A program made the position numbers and the translations under genes. DNA of 64,000 nucleotides from Acutalibacter muris (GTDB taxonomy: Bacteria > Bacillota > Clostridia > Oscillospirales > Acutalibacteraceae), in contig NZ_CP021422.1 in NCBI RefSeq assembly GCF_002201475.1, positions 744,001-808,000 of the forward strand, given 5' to 3'. Below, in pieces: positions 55,043 through 64,000 of the stretch (position 1 is the stretch's first letter; each line of letters begins with the position of its first letter). The notes below the pieces were generated by a model. The model was not told the origin of the DNA. It worked only from the letters and a program-made list of their open reading frames with translations, and made no database searches.

Positions 55043-58000
55043 ATGAAGATATATGGACGTAAAATCCAGCGCCGCGCCCCCGTAAGGTGCCTGTGCGCCC
55101 TGCTATGCCTGCTCATTATGGCCGTGCCGGGCATGGAGACGCTGTCGCTTAGAGCTTGGGCGGTGACGCAATATACGGTGACGTTTCATGCCAATGGGGG
55201 TATGTTTGGTACGGGGACTACCGCTAAAGAAACATCTGTAAAAACGGTAACAGAAAACAAAACAGTTACCGCGCCAACTGCACCAAAAAGGACCGGGTAT
55301 ACCTTCACGACAGGCGAGTGGTACACTGAGCCGGAGTGTGAAAATAAGTGGAAAGTCGGCACAGGCGGCGACCCGGTGACGAGAAATATGACACTGTATG
55401 CCAAGTGGACGCCGAAAACGTATACGGTCAATTATAGGATGAGCAATTCTACATCAGGCACTATATATACAAAAGCAGAAAATCAGGCTTATGATTCAAT
55501 AATGTCAGCGCCCGTTGTGGCCCCAACAAAAGATGGCTATACCTTTGCGGGGTGGTATGCAGATACAGGGTATAATCAGCCCTGGAACTTTGAGGAACCG
55601 TTTAGGCCGAGCGGAACTTCCACTACAGTTAATCTATTTGCTAAGTGGGATATTAACTCTTATACGGTGACCTTTGACTTACAGTATGACGAAAAGATTG
55701 AGACTGAACAGATAGAATACAACAGCACCATCAGCAAAAAGCCAGAAAGATACGGTTATACATTTGATGGGTGGTATAAGAGCACAGAATTTACTAGTGG
55801 CAATAAATGGTCGTCTACTGCTAAGACACCTGCAAATGACATGACTTTATATGCTAAGTGGACCCCCAATAAGTATAAGGTAACTTTCAATTCACAGGGC
55901 GGCACAAGCGTTACGACCCAAACTATAGAGTATGGCAGTAAATGTACGCCAAAGACACCTACGAAGACCGGCTATAGTTTCGACGGCTGGTACAGAAATG
56001 CGGAGTGTACAGGAGAGGCGTGGAACTTTGAGACTGACGTTGTGACGGATAATATTACGCTTTACGCCAAGTGGATAGGCGATGTTTACAAGGTGACCTT
56101 TGACACCCAGGGCGGAAGCCCGGTCGAGGCGCAGCAGGTGTCCCGGGACCAGTTTGTCACACGGCCGGAGGATCCTGTTAGGGAGGGCTATACGTTCGTC
56201 GGCTGGGTCACGACTTCGACAGGCAGCACCGAGTATGAGTTTGAAACCGCGAAAGTCCAGAAGGACATAACTATTTACGCTAAATGGACCCCAATAAAGT
56301 ACACCGTGACCTTCGATTCAAGGGGCGGCAGCGGGATTACCTCTGAAAATCCTAAGTTAGTGAGTTATGACGGCACGATTCAAACAAAGCCATCTTCGAC
56401 AAGGGGCGGCTACACGTTTGCCGGGTGGTGGTATATAGACGAAAACGGCAAGGAAGCTGAATGGAAGTTTGGCAGTTCAACTGCTGCTGATGTCACCAAG
56501 GTAAAAAGGGACGTTACGGTTTATGCCAAGTGGAAAACCACAGTCACCTTCAATCTGAATGGCGGCAAAATCGGGTCCAGCTCATCAGCGAAGACGGTAG
56601 AGGTATATGAAAACAGCTTGATTACAAGCGAGCTGGTTCCCGAGCCGGTAAATACCGGGTATGAGGTTGCCGGGTGGTGCAGGGACCCGGAGTGTGCCAC
56701 AGCTCCGTGGGATTTTGATAATGACACTGTGACGCAGGCGATTACGCTTTACGCAAAGTGGGAGCCAACGATATATTACAGGGTGACCTTTAAAGATTAC
56801 GAGGATAGTATTATCAGTGAACAAGAGGTGGCGTATAATAAGCCGGCTGTGCAGCCGGAGGATCCGACCAGAGAGGGTCACACCTTTAAGGGGTGGTATA
56901 CAGCGAAATCCGGCGGGAGCAAGTTCTCTTTTACAACAGGAATAAAAGAAGATAAGGTGATTTACGCCCAGTGGACTATAAATGAATATAAAGTGACATT
57001 TGAGAAAAACGGCGGTACAGTTACCATAACCCCTAACCCCAAAACGGTAAAGTATGGGGAAAGCTGTACGGAACCTACCGACCCTAAAAAGACCGGCTAT
57101 GACTTCGGCGGCTGGTACAGCACCCCGGATTTCAGCGGTAAACCGTGGAATTTTACTGATGATAAGGTGAAGGGGGATATGACCCTTTACGCCAAGTGGA
57201 CCACCAGTAAATATACTGTGACATTTATTTTGGCCACAAGTGCTGCCGGTGCGGCAATGCCGGAAGCGGTTGCTGTGGAGCATGGCGAAAGGATAAGCGA
57301 GCCCGCGGGGCCGGAAGCGGCGGAGGAAACATATAAGTTTATAGGATGGTATACATCGTCGACCGGCACAACTCTGTTCGACTTTGAGCAGCCTATAATA
57401 AAAGATGATACAAAAGTCTACGCCAAATACTCTAATCTGACAAGTGGGAAAATCTATAGGATACAGTTTAATGCCAACGGTCACGGAAGCGCGCCGGCCG
57501 CCAAAACCCAACTGGCAAAAGGCGACAAAATATCACAGCCTATACCCACCGCGACCGGCTACACCTTCGGCGGGTGGTACAGGGACGCGGCGTGCAGCGA
57601 AGGGCAAAAGTGGGATTTTGACACGGATACGGTAGCAAAGAGCCAGATACTGTACGCTAAGTGGACGATAAGCAGCTACACGCTGAGCTTTGATTCACAG
57701 GGCGGAAGCGACATTGCTTTACAGACGGTACAATACAAGGAAAAGGCCATGGCTCCGGCCAATCCCACCAAGGAGGGCTACGATTTCGGCGGCTGGTACA
57801 AGGAGGCGGAGTGCGCCAACGCCTGGGACTTTGATACTGACGTGGTAACGGACAACACGACCCTGTATGCCAAGTGGACGGAGGTTGTGGTAGAGCCGGA
57901 GAGGTACACGGTGAGCTTCAACATGAACGGCCACGGCGTTGCGGTGAGTCCTGTGACGGACGTGGTAAGCGGCAGCAAAATATCCGCTCCCCAAGCGCCA

Positions 58001-59488
58001 ACTGAAACCGGCTACACCTTCGGCGGCTGGTACAAGGAGGCGGAGTGCACCAACGCCTGGGACTTTGAGACGGACACGGTGGCGGCGGACACTACGCTGT
58101 ACGCCAAGTGGACGAAGGTAGAGGAGCCCGAGCCAATCGACCCGGAGGCGAGCCATAAAGTTGACGTTATTGGCGACGGCACGCCAAAGGTAAATGTGAA
58201 CGGTCTGGGCGATGAAGTGGAGGAGCTCAAAAAGGAAAACCCAGATGCTTCAAGCGTGAAGATTACCATGACGGTGGAGAAGAAAGAGGAGACAGAGCTT
58301 TCGGAGGAAGCGCAAAAGATTAAAGAAAAAGCGCCTGACAAGGCGACTCTGGAATATCTGGATATAGGCATAACGAAGGAGGTGGAGGGAGCCACGTCTC
58401 CTATATCCAACACCTCAAATATAATAGAGGTTAAGGTCCCCTTTGATTTCAGCGGCAAGAGCGAGATTGCCATATTTAGGCAGCATGAGAGTGTTGTGGA
58501 GAGCTTCGCAGAGAGCAGCAGCGGTACAGACGGCACATTTACCTTGGACCGGGAAAACGGTTTTATCCACGTTTTCACTCAGAAATTCTCGGTGTATGCT
58601 ATCAGCTATACGAAGGCGGAACCTTCACCTTCACCTTCACCTTCACCTTCACCGTCACCGCCGCCCAGCGGTTCCTCCGGCACGGTCAGCTATATTGTTA
58701 CCGCTTCGGCGGGGGAGGGCGGCAGCATTTCCCCCAGCGGCAATATCCGGGTGGTGATATTTAGGGACCTGACCTTGACGGTCACGCCGGAGGAGGGCTA
58801 TCAGATAGCCGACGTGCTGGTGGACGGCGAGAGCATGGGGCCGCTGTCCGGCTATACCTTTGCAAATGTGCGGGGAGCCCACAGTATTAAGGCTGTGTTC
58901 GAGCAGGTTCCAAAGCCCCCTGAACCGGGCTGCCCCAGGGACGAAAGCTGTCCGGCAGGGGCCTATAAGGATGTGGATACAGGGGCCTGGTACCATGACG
59001 GAGTGCATTACTGCCTTGAGAACGGGCTGATGACCGGCTATACCGCCAGCCGCTTTGGGCCGAACGATTACCTTACCAGGGCCCAGCTTACGCAGATACT
59101 CTATAACCTGGCGGGGAGGCCCGTAGTGTCCGGCAGCAGCGGCTTTAAGGATGTGCCTGAAGAGGCCTGGTACGCCGGCGCCGTGGCCTGGGCCAGGTGC
59201 ACCGGGGTGGTGAGCGGCTACAGTGATACACGATTTGCCCCGGGCGACCTGATCACCAGGGAGCAGCTGGCGGCGATGATATGGAGATACGCGGGGTCCC
59301 CCGTGTTCCCTGACGCGGCCCTTGACTTTAAGGACTCGCAGGCCGTCTCCGGCTATGCCGTAACCGCCCTGCGCTGGGCGGCTGCGGAGGGGATTGTCGT
59401 TGGCAGTGACGGCAGCCTGAATCCCAGGGATCCCGCCACCAGGGCACAGGCCAGCGCCATGATAATGCGGTTCTGTACTAAGGAGTAG
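55043..59488 (+). CDS. large surface protein: 13 InlB B-repeats and three SLH domains
   Basis: A 1481-residue exported protein. Signal peptide ends near AWA (residue 38). Thirteen B-repeats of about 60-75 residues (Y-x-V-T-F … G-Y-x-F-x-G-W-Y … L-Y-A-K-W) fill about residues 40-1030; the last two diverge. A beta-rich region, then (SP)n from the TTCACC repeat, a divergent B-repeat (SYIVTASAGEGGSI), and three SLH domains (about 1305-1480, e.g. YKDVDTGAWYHDGVHYCLENGLMTGY) that attach it to cell-wall polymers. Likely adhesin. AGGAGAGAGATG precedes ATG 55043. Confidence 0.85.
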   Translation: MKIYGRKIQRRAPVRCLCALLCLLIMAVPGMETLSLRAWAVTQYTVTFHANGGMFGTGTTAKETSVKTVTENKTVTAPTAPKRTGYTFTTGEWYTEPECENKWKVGTGGDPVTRNMTLYAKWTPKTYTVNYRMSNSTSGTIYTKAENQAYDSIMSAPVVAPTKDGYTFAGWYADTGYNQPWNFEEPFRPSGTSTTVNLFAKWDINSYTVTFDLQYDEKIETEQIEYNSTISKKPERYGYTFDGWYKSTEFTSGNKWSSTAKTPANDMTLYAKWTPNKYKVTFNSQGGTSVTTQTIEYGSKCTPKTPTKTGYSFDGWYRNAECTGEAWNFETDVVTDNITLYAKWIGDVYKVTFDTQGGSPVEAQQVSRDQFVTRPEDPVREGYTFVGWVTTSTGSTEYEFETAKVQKDITIYAKWTPIKYTVTFDSRGGSGITSENPKLVSYDGTIQTKPSSTRGGYTFAGWWYIDENGKEAEWKFGSSTAADVTKVKRDVTVYAKWKTTVTFNLNGGKIGSSSSAKTVEVYENSLITSELVPEPVNTGYEVAGWCRDPECATAPWDFDNDTVTQAITLYAKWEPTIYYRVTFKDYEDSIISEQEVAYNKPAVQPEDPTREGHTFKGWYTAKSGGSKFSFTTGIKEDKVIYAQWTINEYKVTFEKNGGTVTITPNPKTVKYGESCTEPTDPKKTGYDFGGWYSTPDFSGKPWNFTDDKVKGDMTLYAKWTTSKYTVTFILATSAAGAAMPEAVAVEHGERISEPAGPEAAEETYKFIGWYTSSTGTTLFDFEQPIIKDDTKVYAKYSNLTSGKIYRIQFNANGHGSAPAAKTQLAKGDKISQPIPTATGYTFGGWYRDAACSEGQKWDFDTDTVAKSQILYAKWTISSYTLSFDSQGGSDIALQTVQYKEKAMAPANPTKEGYDFGGWYKEAECANAWDFDTDVVTDNTTLYAKWTEVVVEPERYTVSFNMNGHGVAVSPVTDVVSGSKISAPQAPTETGYTFGGWYKEAECTNAWDFETDTVAADTTLYAKWTKVEEPEPIDPEASHKVDVIGDGTPKVNVNGLGDEVEELKKENPDASSVKITMTVEKKEETELSEEAQKIKEKAPDKATLEYLDIGITKEVEGATSPISNTSNIIEVKVPFDFSGKSEIAIFRQHESVVESFAESSSGTDGTFTLDRENGFIHVFTQKFSVYAISYTKAEPSPSPSPSPSPSPPPSGSSGTVSYIVTASAGEGGSISPSGNIRVVIFRDLTLTVTPEEGYQIADVLVDGESMGPLSGYTFANVRGAHSIKAVFEQVPKPPEPGCPRDESCPAGAYKDVDTGAWYHDGVHYCLENGLMTGYTASRFGPNDYLTRAQLTQILYNLAGRPVVSGSSGFKDVPEEAWYAGAVAWARCTGVVSGYSDTRFAPGDLITREQLAAMIWRYAGSPVFPDAALDFKDSQAVSGYAVTALRWAAAEGIVVGSDGSLNPRDPATRAQASAMIMRFCTKE
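58622..58660 (+). repeat. TTCACC tandem repeat (Ser-Pro linker)
   Basis: Five or six TTCACC units in the surface-protein gene, coding S-P repeats. Prone to slippage length changes. Confidence 0.7.
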
Positions 59489-59501
59489 CATAATAAAGAA
59501 A

Positions 59502-59536
59502 AGAGCCCTGCCCGGTCGAAAGACGGGCAGGGCTCT
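59502..59536. terminator. terminator between surface protein and PAP2 genes
   Basis: AGAGCCCTGCCCGTC-type stem with GAAA loop (59518-59521). Confidence 0.75.
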
Positions 59537-59553
59537 TCTGCGCATAAAGGAGT

Positions 59554-60096
59554 TTAGACCTTTTTCCGCCGCATACAGCGGCTGTACACAAATGCCGCCC
59601 CTATGGCGCAGAGCACCCCAAGTGCCGCCCCGGCCAGCACGTCCGTGGGGTAGTGCACAAAGAGAAACACCCGGGAGAAGGCTATCAGCGCAGCAAGGGC
59701 AAGGGCCAAACCGCCCCAGCGCTTATCCCGCAGGAATATGGCTGTGGCCGCCGCGAAGGAGGCGCAGCTGTGCCCTGAGGGGAAGGAATAACCGCTGGGG
59801 AAGGGTATGAGCAGACGGATATCGCTGGAGATAAGCTGGAAGGGGCGGGGGCGGCAGACGAGGTTCTTTAATGTGACCTCGCCTATAAGCAGCCCCAGGA
59901 GCATGGCCGAGAGCATGATTATGCCGGTCCCGCGCCAGCCCTGCTTTTTGCCCAGCAGTATCAGCAAAAGGGAGAGCAGTATCCAGAAAATGCCGCTCTC
60001 CCCCAGATAGGTGACAACGGGGAAAACAGCGTCTGTGACGGTGTTATGACAGTGTGTCTGTATCAAGTCCATAAGGGTCTTGTCAAACGGATTCAT
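59554..60096 (-). CDS. PAP2-family phosphatase
   Basis: A 180-residue membrane phosphatase, five or six helices. Motifs KNLVCRPRP, PSGHSCASF and SRVFLFVHYPTDVL hold the catalytic residues (K..RP, SGH, R..H..D). Undecaprenyl-diphosphate or phosphatidic-acid phosphatase by family. ATG 60096 chosen; the longer frame upstream is antisense to the ATPase gene. Confidence 0.85.
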   Translation of the reverse strand: MNPFDKTLMDLIQTHCHNTVTDAVFPVVTYLGESGIFWILLSLLLILLGKKQGWRGTGIIMLSAMLLGLLIGEVTLKNLVCRPRPFQLISSDIRLLIPFPSGYSFPSGHSCASFAAATAIFLRDKRWGGLALALAALIAFSRVFLFVHYPTDVLAGAALGVLCAIGAAFVYSRCMRRKKV

Positions 60097-60223
60097 TGGG
60101 ACAGCTCCTTTATTGAGAGTGTATTTAATTATTCTACCAGAACTCCAAAAGGATTGCAATACATATCGGGGCGGGAGCGGGAATATATATGGAATACCAA
60201 ATCCATCATCTGGGGGTAATCTC

Positions 60224-62839
60224 ATGCCGCTCCACAATGCCACAGTCCAGGAGGCCCTGGCGGCCCTCTCCTCGGACCCCGACCGGGGCCTTACGCCAGC
60301 CGAGGCCGCCCGCCGCCTTGCAAAGCACGGAAAGAACCAGCTGCGCACGGCACGCCGCCAGAGCGTGCTCATGCGCTTTCTGGGGCAGTTCAAGGACTTT
60401 ATGGTGCTGATACTGCTTATAAGCGCCGGGGTGTCCTTCTGGGCCTCGGCCATGCAGGGGGACGCGGATTTTCTGGACCCCATAATCATACTGTCCATAG
60501 TGATAATTAACGCCGTTATCGGCACGGTCCAGGAGCTTCGGGCCGACAGGGCAATAGACGCGCTGAAAAAGCTCAGCTCCCCGAAGGCCAGGGTCCTCCG
60601 GGCGGGGAAGAAGCTGACCATAGACAGCGCGGAACTGGTGCCCGGGGACGTGGTGCTCCTGCGCACAGGAGACCTGGTGCCCGCGGACCTGCGGCTTTTG
60701 CGCTCGGTGGAGCTGATGGCGGAGGAGTCGGCCCTTACCGGGGAGTCCGTGCCCGTGGAGAAGGACGCTTTGGCGGTGTGTCCCAAGGACGCTCCCCTGG
60801 CCGAACGCAGGAACATGGTCTTTTCGGGCACGGGGGTGTCCTCCGGGGCCGGGGTTGGAGTGGTGGAGTCCACAGGGATGGACACGGCCATGGGCCATAT
60901 AGCGGGACTTTTAGAGCAGGAGACCGCCCCGGAGACCCCGCTGCAAAAGCGGCTGGCCCAGACGGGAAAGGTGCTGGGGCTGGGGGTCATTATCATCTGC
61001 GGGGTGATATTCGCCCTGGGGCTTTTGCAGCGGGTGGAGCCCCTGGAGATGTTCATGATAGCTATAAGCCTTGGGGTGGCCGCCATACCAGAGGGACTGA
61101 CGGCGGTGGTGACCATAGTGCTGGCCATGGGCGTGAAACGCATGGCGGCAAAGCGGGCCATCATACGGCATATGCCCGCCGTGGAGACTCTTGGCAGCAC
61201 CCAGGTGATATGCTCCGACAAAACCGGTACCCTTACCCAGAACAAGATGACCGTCACGGCCTTTACCGGGGCCTTTGGGTCCGAGCCGGTAGAGGGCGGC
61301 AACGCCCAATTCTGCCTGGAGCTCTGTACCCTGTGCAATAACTGCGAGCCCGACGGCAGCGGCGACCCCACTGAGGCGGCCTTTTTAAGGGCCTGCCAGA
61401 GCCGGAAGTCAGCCCTTGAGGAGTCATATCCCCGGGTGGGGGAGATACCCTTCACTTCAAAGAGAAAGCTCATGACCACCGTGCACAAGACCGGGAACGG
61501 CTACCGTATAATTGCAAAAGGGGCCCCGGACGTACTGATAGCAAGGTGCACCCAGCAGCTGAGGGGCCACGGCGTCGCGCCCCTTTCAGGCAGCGGAAAG
61601 GCAAAGCTTATGGCCGACAACTCGGAGCTGGCGGGTAAGGGCCTTAGAGTGCTGGCGGCGGCCTATAGGGACGTAGAGCGTCTGCCGGGGGACGACAGGG
61701 AGATAGAGAGCGGACTCATCTTCTGCGGGCTTATCGGCATGGAGGACCCGCCCAGAAGGGAGGCTCGGGCCGCTGTCTTAGAGTGTAAGCGGGCGGGGAT
61801 AATCCCGGTGATGATAACCGGCGACCACGCGGGCACCGCCCTTGCTATAGCCCGGCGCATAGGCATTGCGGAGGAGAATAGCTTCGCCATAACCGGCCCG
61901 GAGCTGGACCGGCTCTCAGAGGGGGAGCTGGCGGCGAAGATAGACAGCTGCCGGGTGTTTGCCCGGGTGTCGCCGGAGCATAAGGTGAAGCTTGTGAAGG
62001 CATATCAGCGCCGTGGCATGACGGTGGCCATGACCGGGGACGGGGTGAACGACGCGCCGGCCCTGAAGGCCGCAGACATCGGCTGCGCCATGGGCCGGGG
62101 CGGCACCGAGGTGGCCAAGTCCGCGGCGGACATGGTGCTCACCGACGACAACTTCTCCACCATTGTCTCCGCCGTCAGGGAGGGCAGGGGAATATACAGG
62201 AACATCCGGCGAACGGTGCATTTTCTCCTTTCATGTAATATCGGGGAGATACTGGTGGTCTTCGCGGCGTTTCTGCTGCGGGCTCCGGCTCCGCTTCTGG
62301 CTATCCAGCTATTATGGGTTAACCTTGTGACGGATTCTTTACCCGCACTGGCCCTGGGGGTAGAGCCTATATCCCGGGAGGTAATGGAGGAGCCGCCCCA
62401 CAAGAGGGATGAGAGCATATTCTCCGGGGGCATGGGCCTGTCTATAGCTTTGGAGGGCTGCCTTGTGGGGGCGCTGGCGCTTCTGGCCTACAGCGCGGGC
62501 CGGGCCTGGTTCGACATCGATCCCATGGAGCCCATAATAGGCCGGACCATGGCCTTTGCGGTGTTGAGCCTGTCCCAGCTGGTGCACAGCTTCAATATGC
62601 GCTCCCAGGGCTCTGTGCTGGAGCTGGGGCTGTTCGGGAACGGGAAGCTGAATACTGCCTGTATTATCTGCGCCTTTCTGATGGTGAGCGTGATAGTTTT
62701 CCCGCCCTTGTCGGCGGTGTTCAGGACGGCAATGCTTACGCCTTTACAGTGGGCTGTAGTGGGCGGGCTGTCCCTGTGCCCGCTGGTGATTGTGGAGGGG
62801 GAGAAGCTGCTGGCCAAGGCGGGCCGGCGGAGAAAGTAG
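60224..62839 (+). CDS. P-type Ca2+-ATPase-like cation pump
   Basis: An 871-residue pump. TGES (A-domain), PEGLTAVVT (TM4 ion site), CSDKTGTLTQN with phosphorylated Asp, TGDGVNDAPAL (hinge), and about ten membrane helices, in P2A order. LWVNLVTDSLPALALG is the TM6-type segment. ATG 60224 follows GGGGGT. Transports Ca2+ (or Mn2+) out of the cytosol. Confidence 0.85.
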   Translation: MPLHNATVQEALAALSSDPDRGLTPAEAARRLAKHGKNQLRTARRQSVLMRFLGQFKDFMVLILLISAGVSFWASAMQGDADFLDPIIILSIVIINAVIGTVQELRADRAIDALKKLSSPKARVLRAGKKLTIDSAELVPGDVVLLRTGDLVPADLRLLRSVELMAEESALTGESVPVEKDALAVCPKDAPLAERRNMVFSGTGVSSGAGVGVVESTGMDTAMGHIAGLLEQETAPETPLQKRLAQTGKVLGLGVIIICGVIFALGLLQRVEPLEMFMIAISLGVAAIPEGLTAVVTIVLAMGVKRMAAKRAIIRHMPAVETLGSTQVICSDKTGTLTQNKMTVTAFTGAFGSEPVEGGNAQFCLELCTLCNNCEPDGSGDPTEAAFLRACQSRKSALEESYPRVGEIPFTSKRKLMTTVHKTGNGYRIIAKGAPDVLIARCTQQLRGHGVAPLSGSGKAKLMADNSELAGKGLRVLAAAYRDVERLPGDDREIESGLIFCGLIGMEDPPRREARAAVLECKRAGIIPVMITGDHAGTALAIARRIGIAEENSFAITGPELDRLSEGELAAKIDSCRVFARVSPEHKVKLVKAYQRRGMTVAMTGDGVNDAPALKAADIGCAMGRGGTEVAKSAADMVLTDDNFSTIVSAVREGRGIYRNIRRTVHFLLSCNIGEILVVFAAFLLRAPAPLLAIQLLWVNLVTDSLPALALGVEPISREVMEEPPHKRDESIFSGGMGLSIALEGCLVGALALLAYSAGRAWFDIDPMEPIIGRTMAFAVLSLSQLVHSFNMRSQGSVLELGLFGNGKLNTACIICAFLMVSVIVFPPLSAVFRTAMLTPLQWAVVGGLSLCPLVIVEGEKLLAKAGRRRK

Positions 62840-62847
62840 GGGACAGT

Positions 62848-62885
62848 TTATGAAAGCCCTTCGGTGTGAAGCCGAGGGGCTTTTA
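62848..62885 (+). terminator. terminator of cation pump gene
   Basis: AAAGCCC..TTCGG pairs with CCGAGGGGCTTTT. Confidence 0.6.
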
Positions 62886-63010
62886 TGTAAAGCCATATAC
62901 CTTGCAGAAAAAACAGAGCCCCGAAAGGGGCCCTGCTAAAAAATGCGGCGAACTCCAAATGTTGCGCTTGTTCAAAGTTTTTTTACAAGAAAAAGTACAG
63001 TATCCCCACC

Positions 63011-63045
63011 TTTCGACAAATTCTACAGCTTTACAGTGCTATAAT
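63011..63045 (+). promoter_or_regulatory. 0A box with -10, promoter pointing at spo0A 3' end
   Basis: TTTCGACAAA at 63011-63020 is the complement of TTTGTCGAAA, the Spo0A box; TATAAT lies at 63040-63045. A second AGTCGAA is at 63066-63072. The promoter would make an RNA antisense to spo0A. Confidence 0.45.
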
Positions 63046-63077
63046 CCTGTCATCGGGTCAAAGAAAGTCGAACCGTA

Positions 63078-63104
63078 GCTGACAAGCCGCTAACTTGTCA
63101 GCTC
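63078..63104 (-). terminator. hairpin after spo0A
   Basis: GCTGACAAG and CTTGTCAGC arms, 7-base loop. Weak T tract. Confidence 0.5.
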
Positions 63105-63111
63105 TGAAGGT

Positions 63112-63879
63112 TCAGGCGTGCTGGCCGAAGCTGGGTTCAAGGCAGAGCTTGTCGGAGATCATGGCGATAAACTCACTGTTGGTGGGCTTGCCCCGGGTGT
63201 TATGTATGGTGTAGCCGAAGTAGGAGTTCAGCACATCCACGTCCCCCCGGTCCCAGGCCACCTCGATGGCGTGGCGTATGGCCCGCTCCACCCGGGAGCT
63301 GGTGGTGTTATAGGCCTTTGCCACGCTGGGGTAGAGCTGCTTTGTGACAGCATTGATTATCTCCGGGTCCTCTATGGCCATGATGATGGAGTCCCGAAGG
63401 TAATGGTAGCCCTTGATATGGGCGGGCACCCCTATCTGGTGCAGTATCTCCGTCACCTGAACCCGCAGCTGGGGGTCGCTGGGCTCGGTCTCGAAATGGC
63501 GGCCCCTGGTGGAAATAAGGGAGAGTATGCGGTCCACCATGGCGCTCTTGTCGAAGGGGGCAATGGCAAAGTACGCCGCCCCCGCAGACAGGACCTCCCG
63601 CTCCAAAATGGGGGTGGTGTACGAGGCCGAGACGATGCATAAGGGCCGGTCGCCGCCCTCTGACGAGAGGGCCTGCATGACACCCAGGGCGTCCAGGCCG
63701 GGCATGAACATATCCATAATGACTGCCTGGGGCCGCTCCTGGCGGAGGCGGGAGAGGAGCTTTGTGCCGTCCCGCTGCTCGAACACCGCCGTGCCCCCCT
63801 GGTTTTCCAGCTTTTCCAGCGCAGGGCGGGGCCATTCGCTGGCTTCCCCGCTGATAAGAACCTTTACTTGTTTATCCAT
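63112..63879 (-). CDS. spo0A: sporulation master regulator Spo0A
   Basis: A 255-residue response regulator. Receiver: [15 protein letters not shown] holds phospho-Asp, and FAIAPFDKS the Lys region (one Ala-Pro in place of the usual K-P). Spo0A-type HTH domain (about residues 140-250): [49 protein letters not shown], and [19 protein letters not shown]. Establishes that the host can sporulate. ATG 63879 behind AAGGAGG; the promoter is TTGCAG-17-TAAAAT. Confidence 0.92.
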   Translation of the reverse strand: MDKQVKVLISGEASEWPRPALEKLENQGGTAVFEQRDGTKLLSRLRQERPQAVIMDMFMPGLDALGVMQALSSEGGDRPLCIVSASYTTPILEREVLSAGAAYFAIAPFDKSAMVDRILSLISTRGRHFETEPSDPQLRVQVTEILHQIGVPAHIKGYHYLRDSIIMAIEDPEIINAVTKQLYPSVAKAYNTTSSRVERAIRHAIEVAWDRGDVDVLNSYFGYTIHNTRGKPTNSEFIAMISDKLCLEPSFGQHA

Positions 63880-63912
63880 TGGAAACCTCCTTAATAAAAT
63901 AGGCGTGAATAA

Positions 63913-63941
63913 ATTTTACCATAAGTCGCGGTTTCCTGCAA
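63913..63941 (-). promoter_or_regulatory. promoter of spo0A
   Basis: TTGCAG (63936-63941), 17-bp spacer, TAAAAT (63913-63918), minus strand. Sequence upstream ends at the window edge. Confidence 0.6.
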
Positions 63942-64000
63942 GGGATAAATGAAAAAAACTTAGAAAAAAAGTTTCAAAAAATCATCGGGAAATGACGGGA

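Noticed and set aside
58622..58660. possible CRISPR-like repeat
   Set aside because: Simple TTCACC tandem repeat coding for Ser-Pro; no spacers. No CRISPR array was seen in the window.
59554..61488. 644-codon ORF on - strand
   Set aside because: Only the last 180 codons (from ATG 60096) are PAP2. The rest is antisense to the P-type ATPase gene.

Overview
The window comes from a spore-forming, high-GC member of the Clostridia, most likely an Oscillospirales-type gut Firmicute. The evidence is spo0A at the right edge, an S-layer-homology surface protein, rpsU, htpG, Firmicutes-type conjugative elements and a cobalamin riboswitch feeding an ECF-type uptake gene. Chromosomal genes right of about 26 kb favour ATA (Ile) and AGG (Arg). 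The left 21 kb favours ATC and CGG, with AT-rich islands at 6.0-8.5 kb and 21.3-22.2 kb, as expected of transferred DNA.

Layout: (1) 1-11.7 kb is the right part of a Tn1549/CTn-type integrative conjugative element (ICE 1). It holds a truncated VirB4 ATPase fused by deletion to an NlpC/P60 peptidase, DUF4315, DUF4366, small Cys-rich proteins, MobC, a relaxase, a BlaI/BlaR1 cargo pair, a sigma-like factor, a DUF6870-like protein and a large serine recombinase. Six copies of a GGGACA-N3-TGTCCC palindrome are scattered through it and were found nowhere else. (2) 11.7-21.2 kb is the distal part of a second element (ICE 2): an XRE repressor, an Xis-like protein, a two-component system, a lantibiotic-immunity-type ABC transporter behind four 11-bp operator repeats, then sigma-like factor, HTH protein, TnpW and a second serine recombinase. 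(3) 21.2-22.8 kb is mobile-element debris. (4) 22.8-26.1 kb is an agr-like LytTR/GHKL two-component system. Matched pairs of repeats 21 bp apart lie before the regulator and before two unrecognised coiled-coil proteins. (5) 26.3-64 kb is chromosome.

The chromosomal part contains pepP-yqeG-rpsU; a lipoprotein-regulator-kinase operon (29.8-33.5 kb) and, 12 kb away, an ABC transporter operon (41.9-37.6 kb) that share a 39-bp promoter element (37 of 39 identical); tadA, a CPBP protease, htpG and tRNA-Leu; a B12 riboswitch with a DUF4430 lipoprotein and an ECF S component; nagB and recD2; a cluster of small XRE, toxin-antitoxin and decayed genes (46.9-49.0 kb); an ABC-F protein behind a leader with a three-codon ORF and terminator; a hybrid histidine kinase; a 13-repeat SLH surface protein; PAP2, a Ca-type P-ATPase and spo0A.

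The most striking unlabelled structures are two convergent-promoter loci (28.38-28.68 kb and 48.14-48.47 kb). Each has a consensus promoter on both strands, a tiny ORF and a shared hairpin, which is type I toxin-antitoxin architecture. The first also has the duplicated start-region sequence typical of par/Fst systems, with its toxin frame shifted at a T7 run. All functional calls rest on reading the sequence and on remembered family features; no database search was run.
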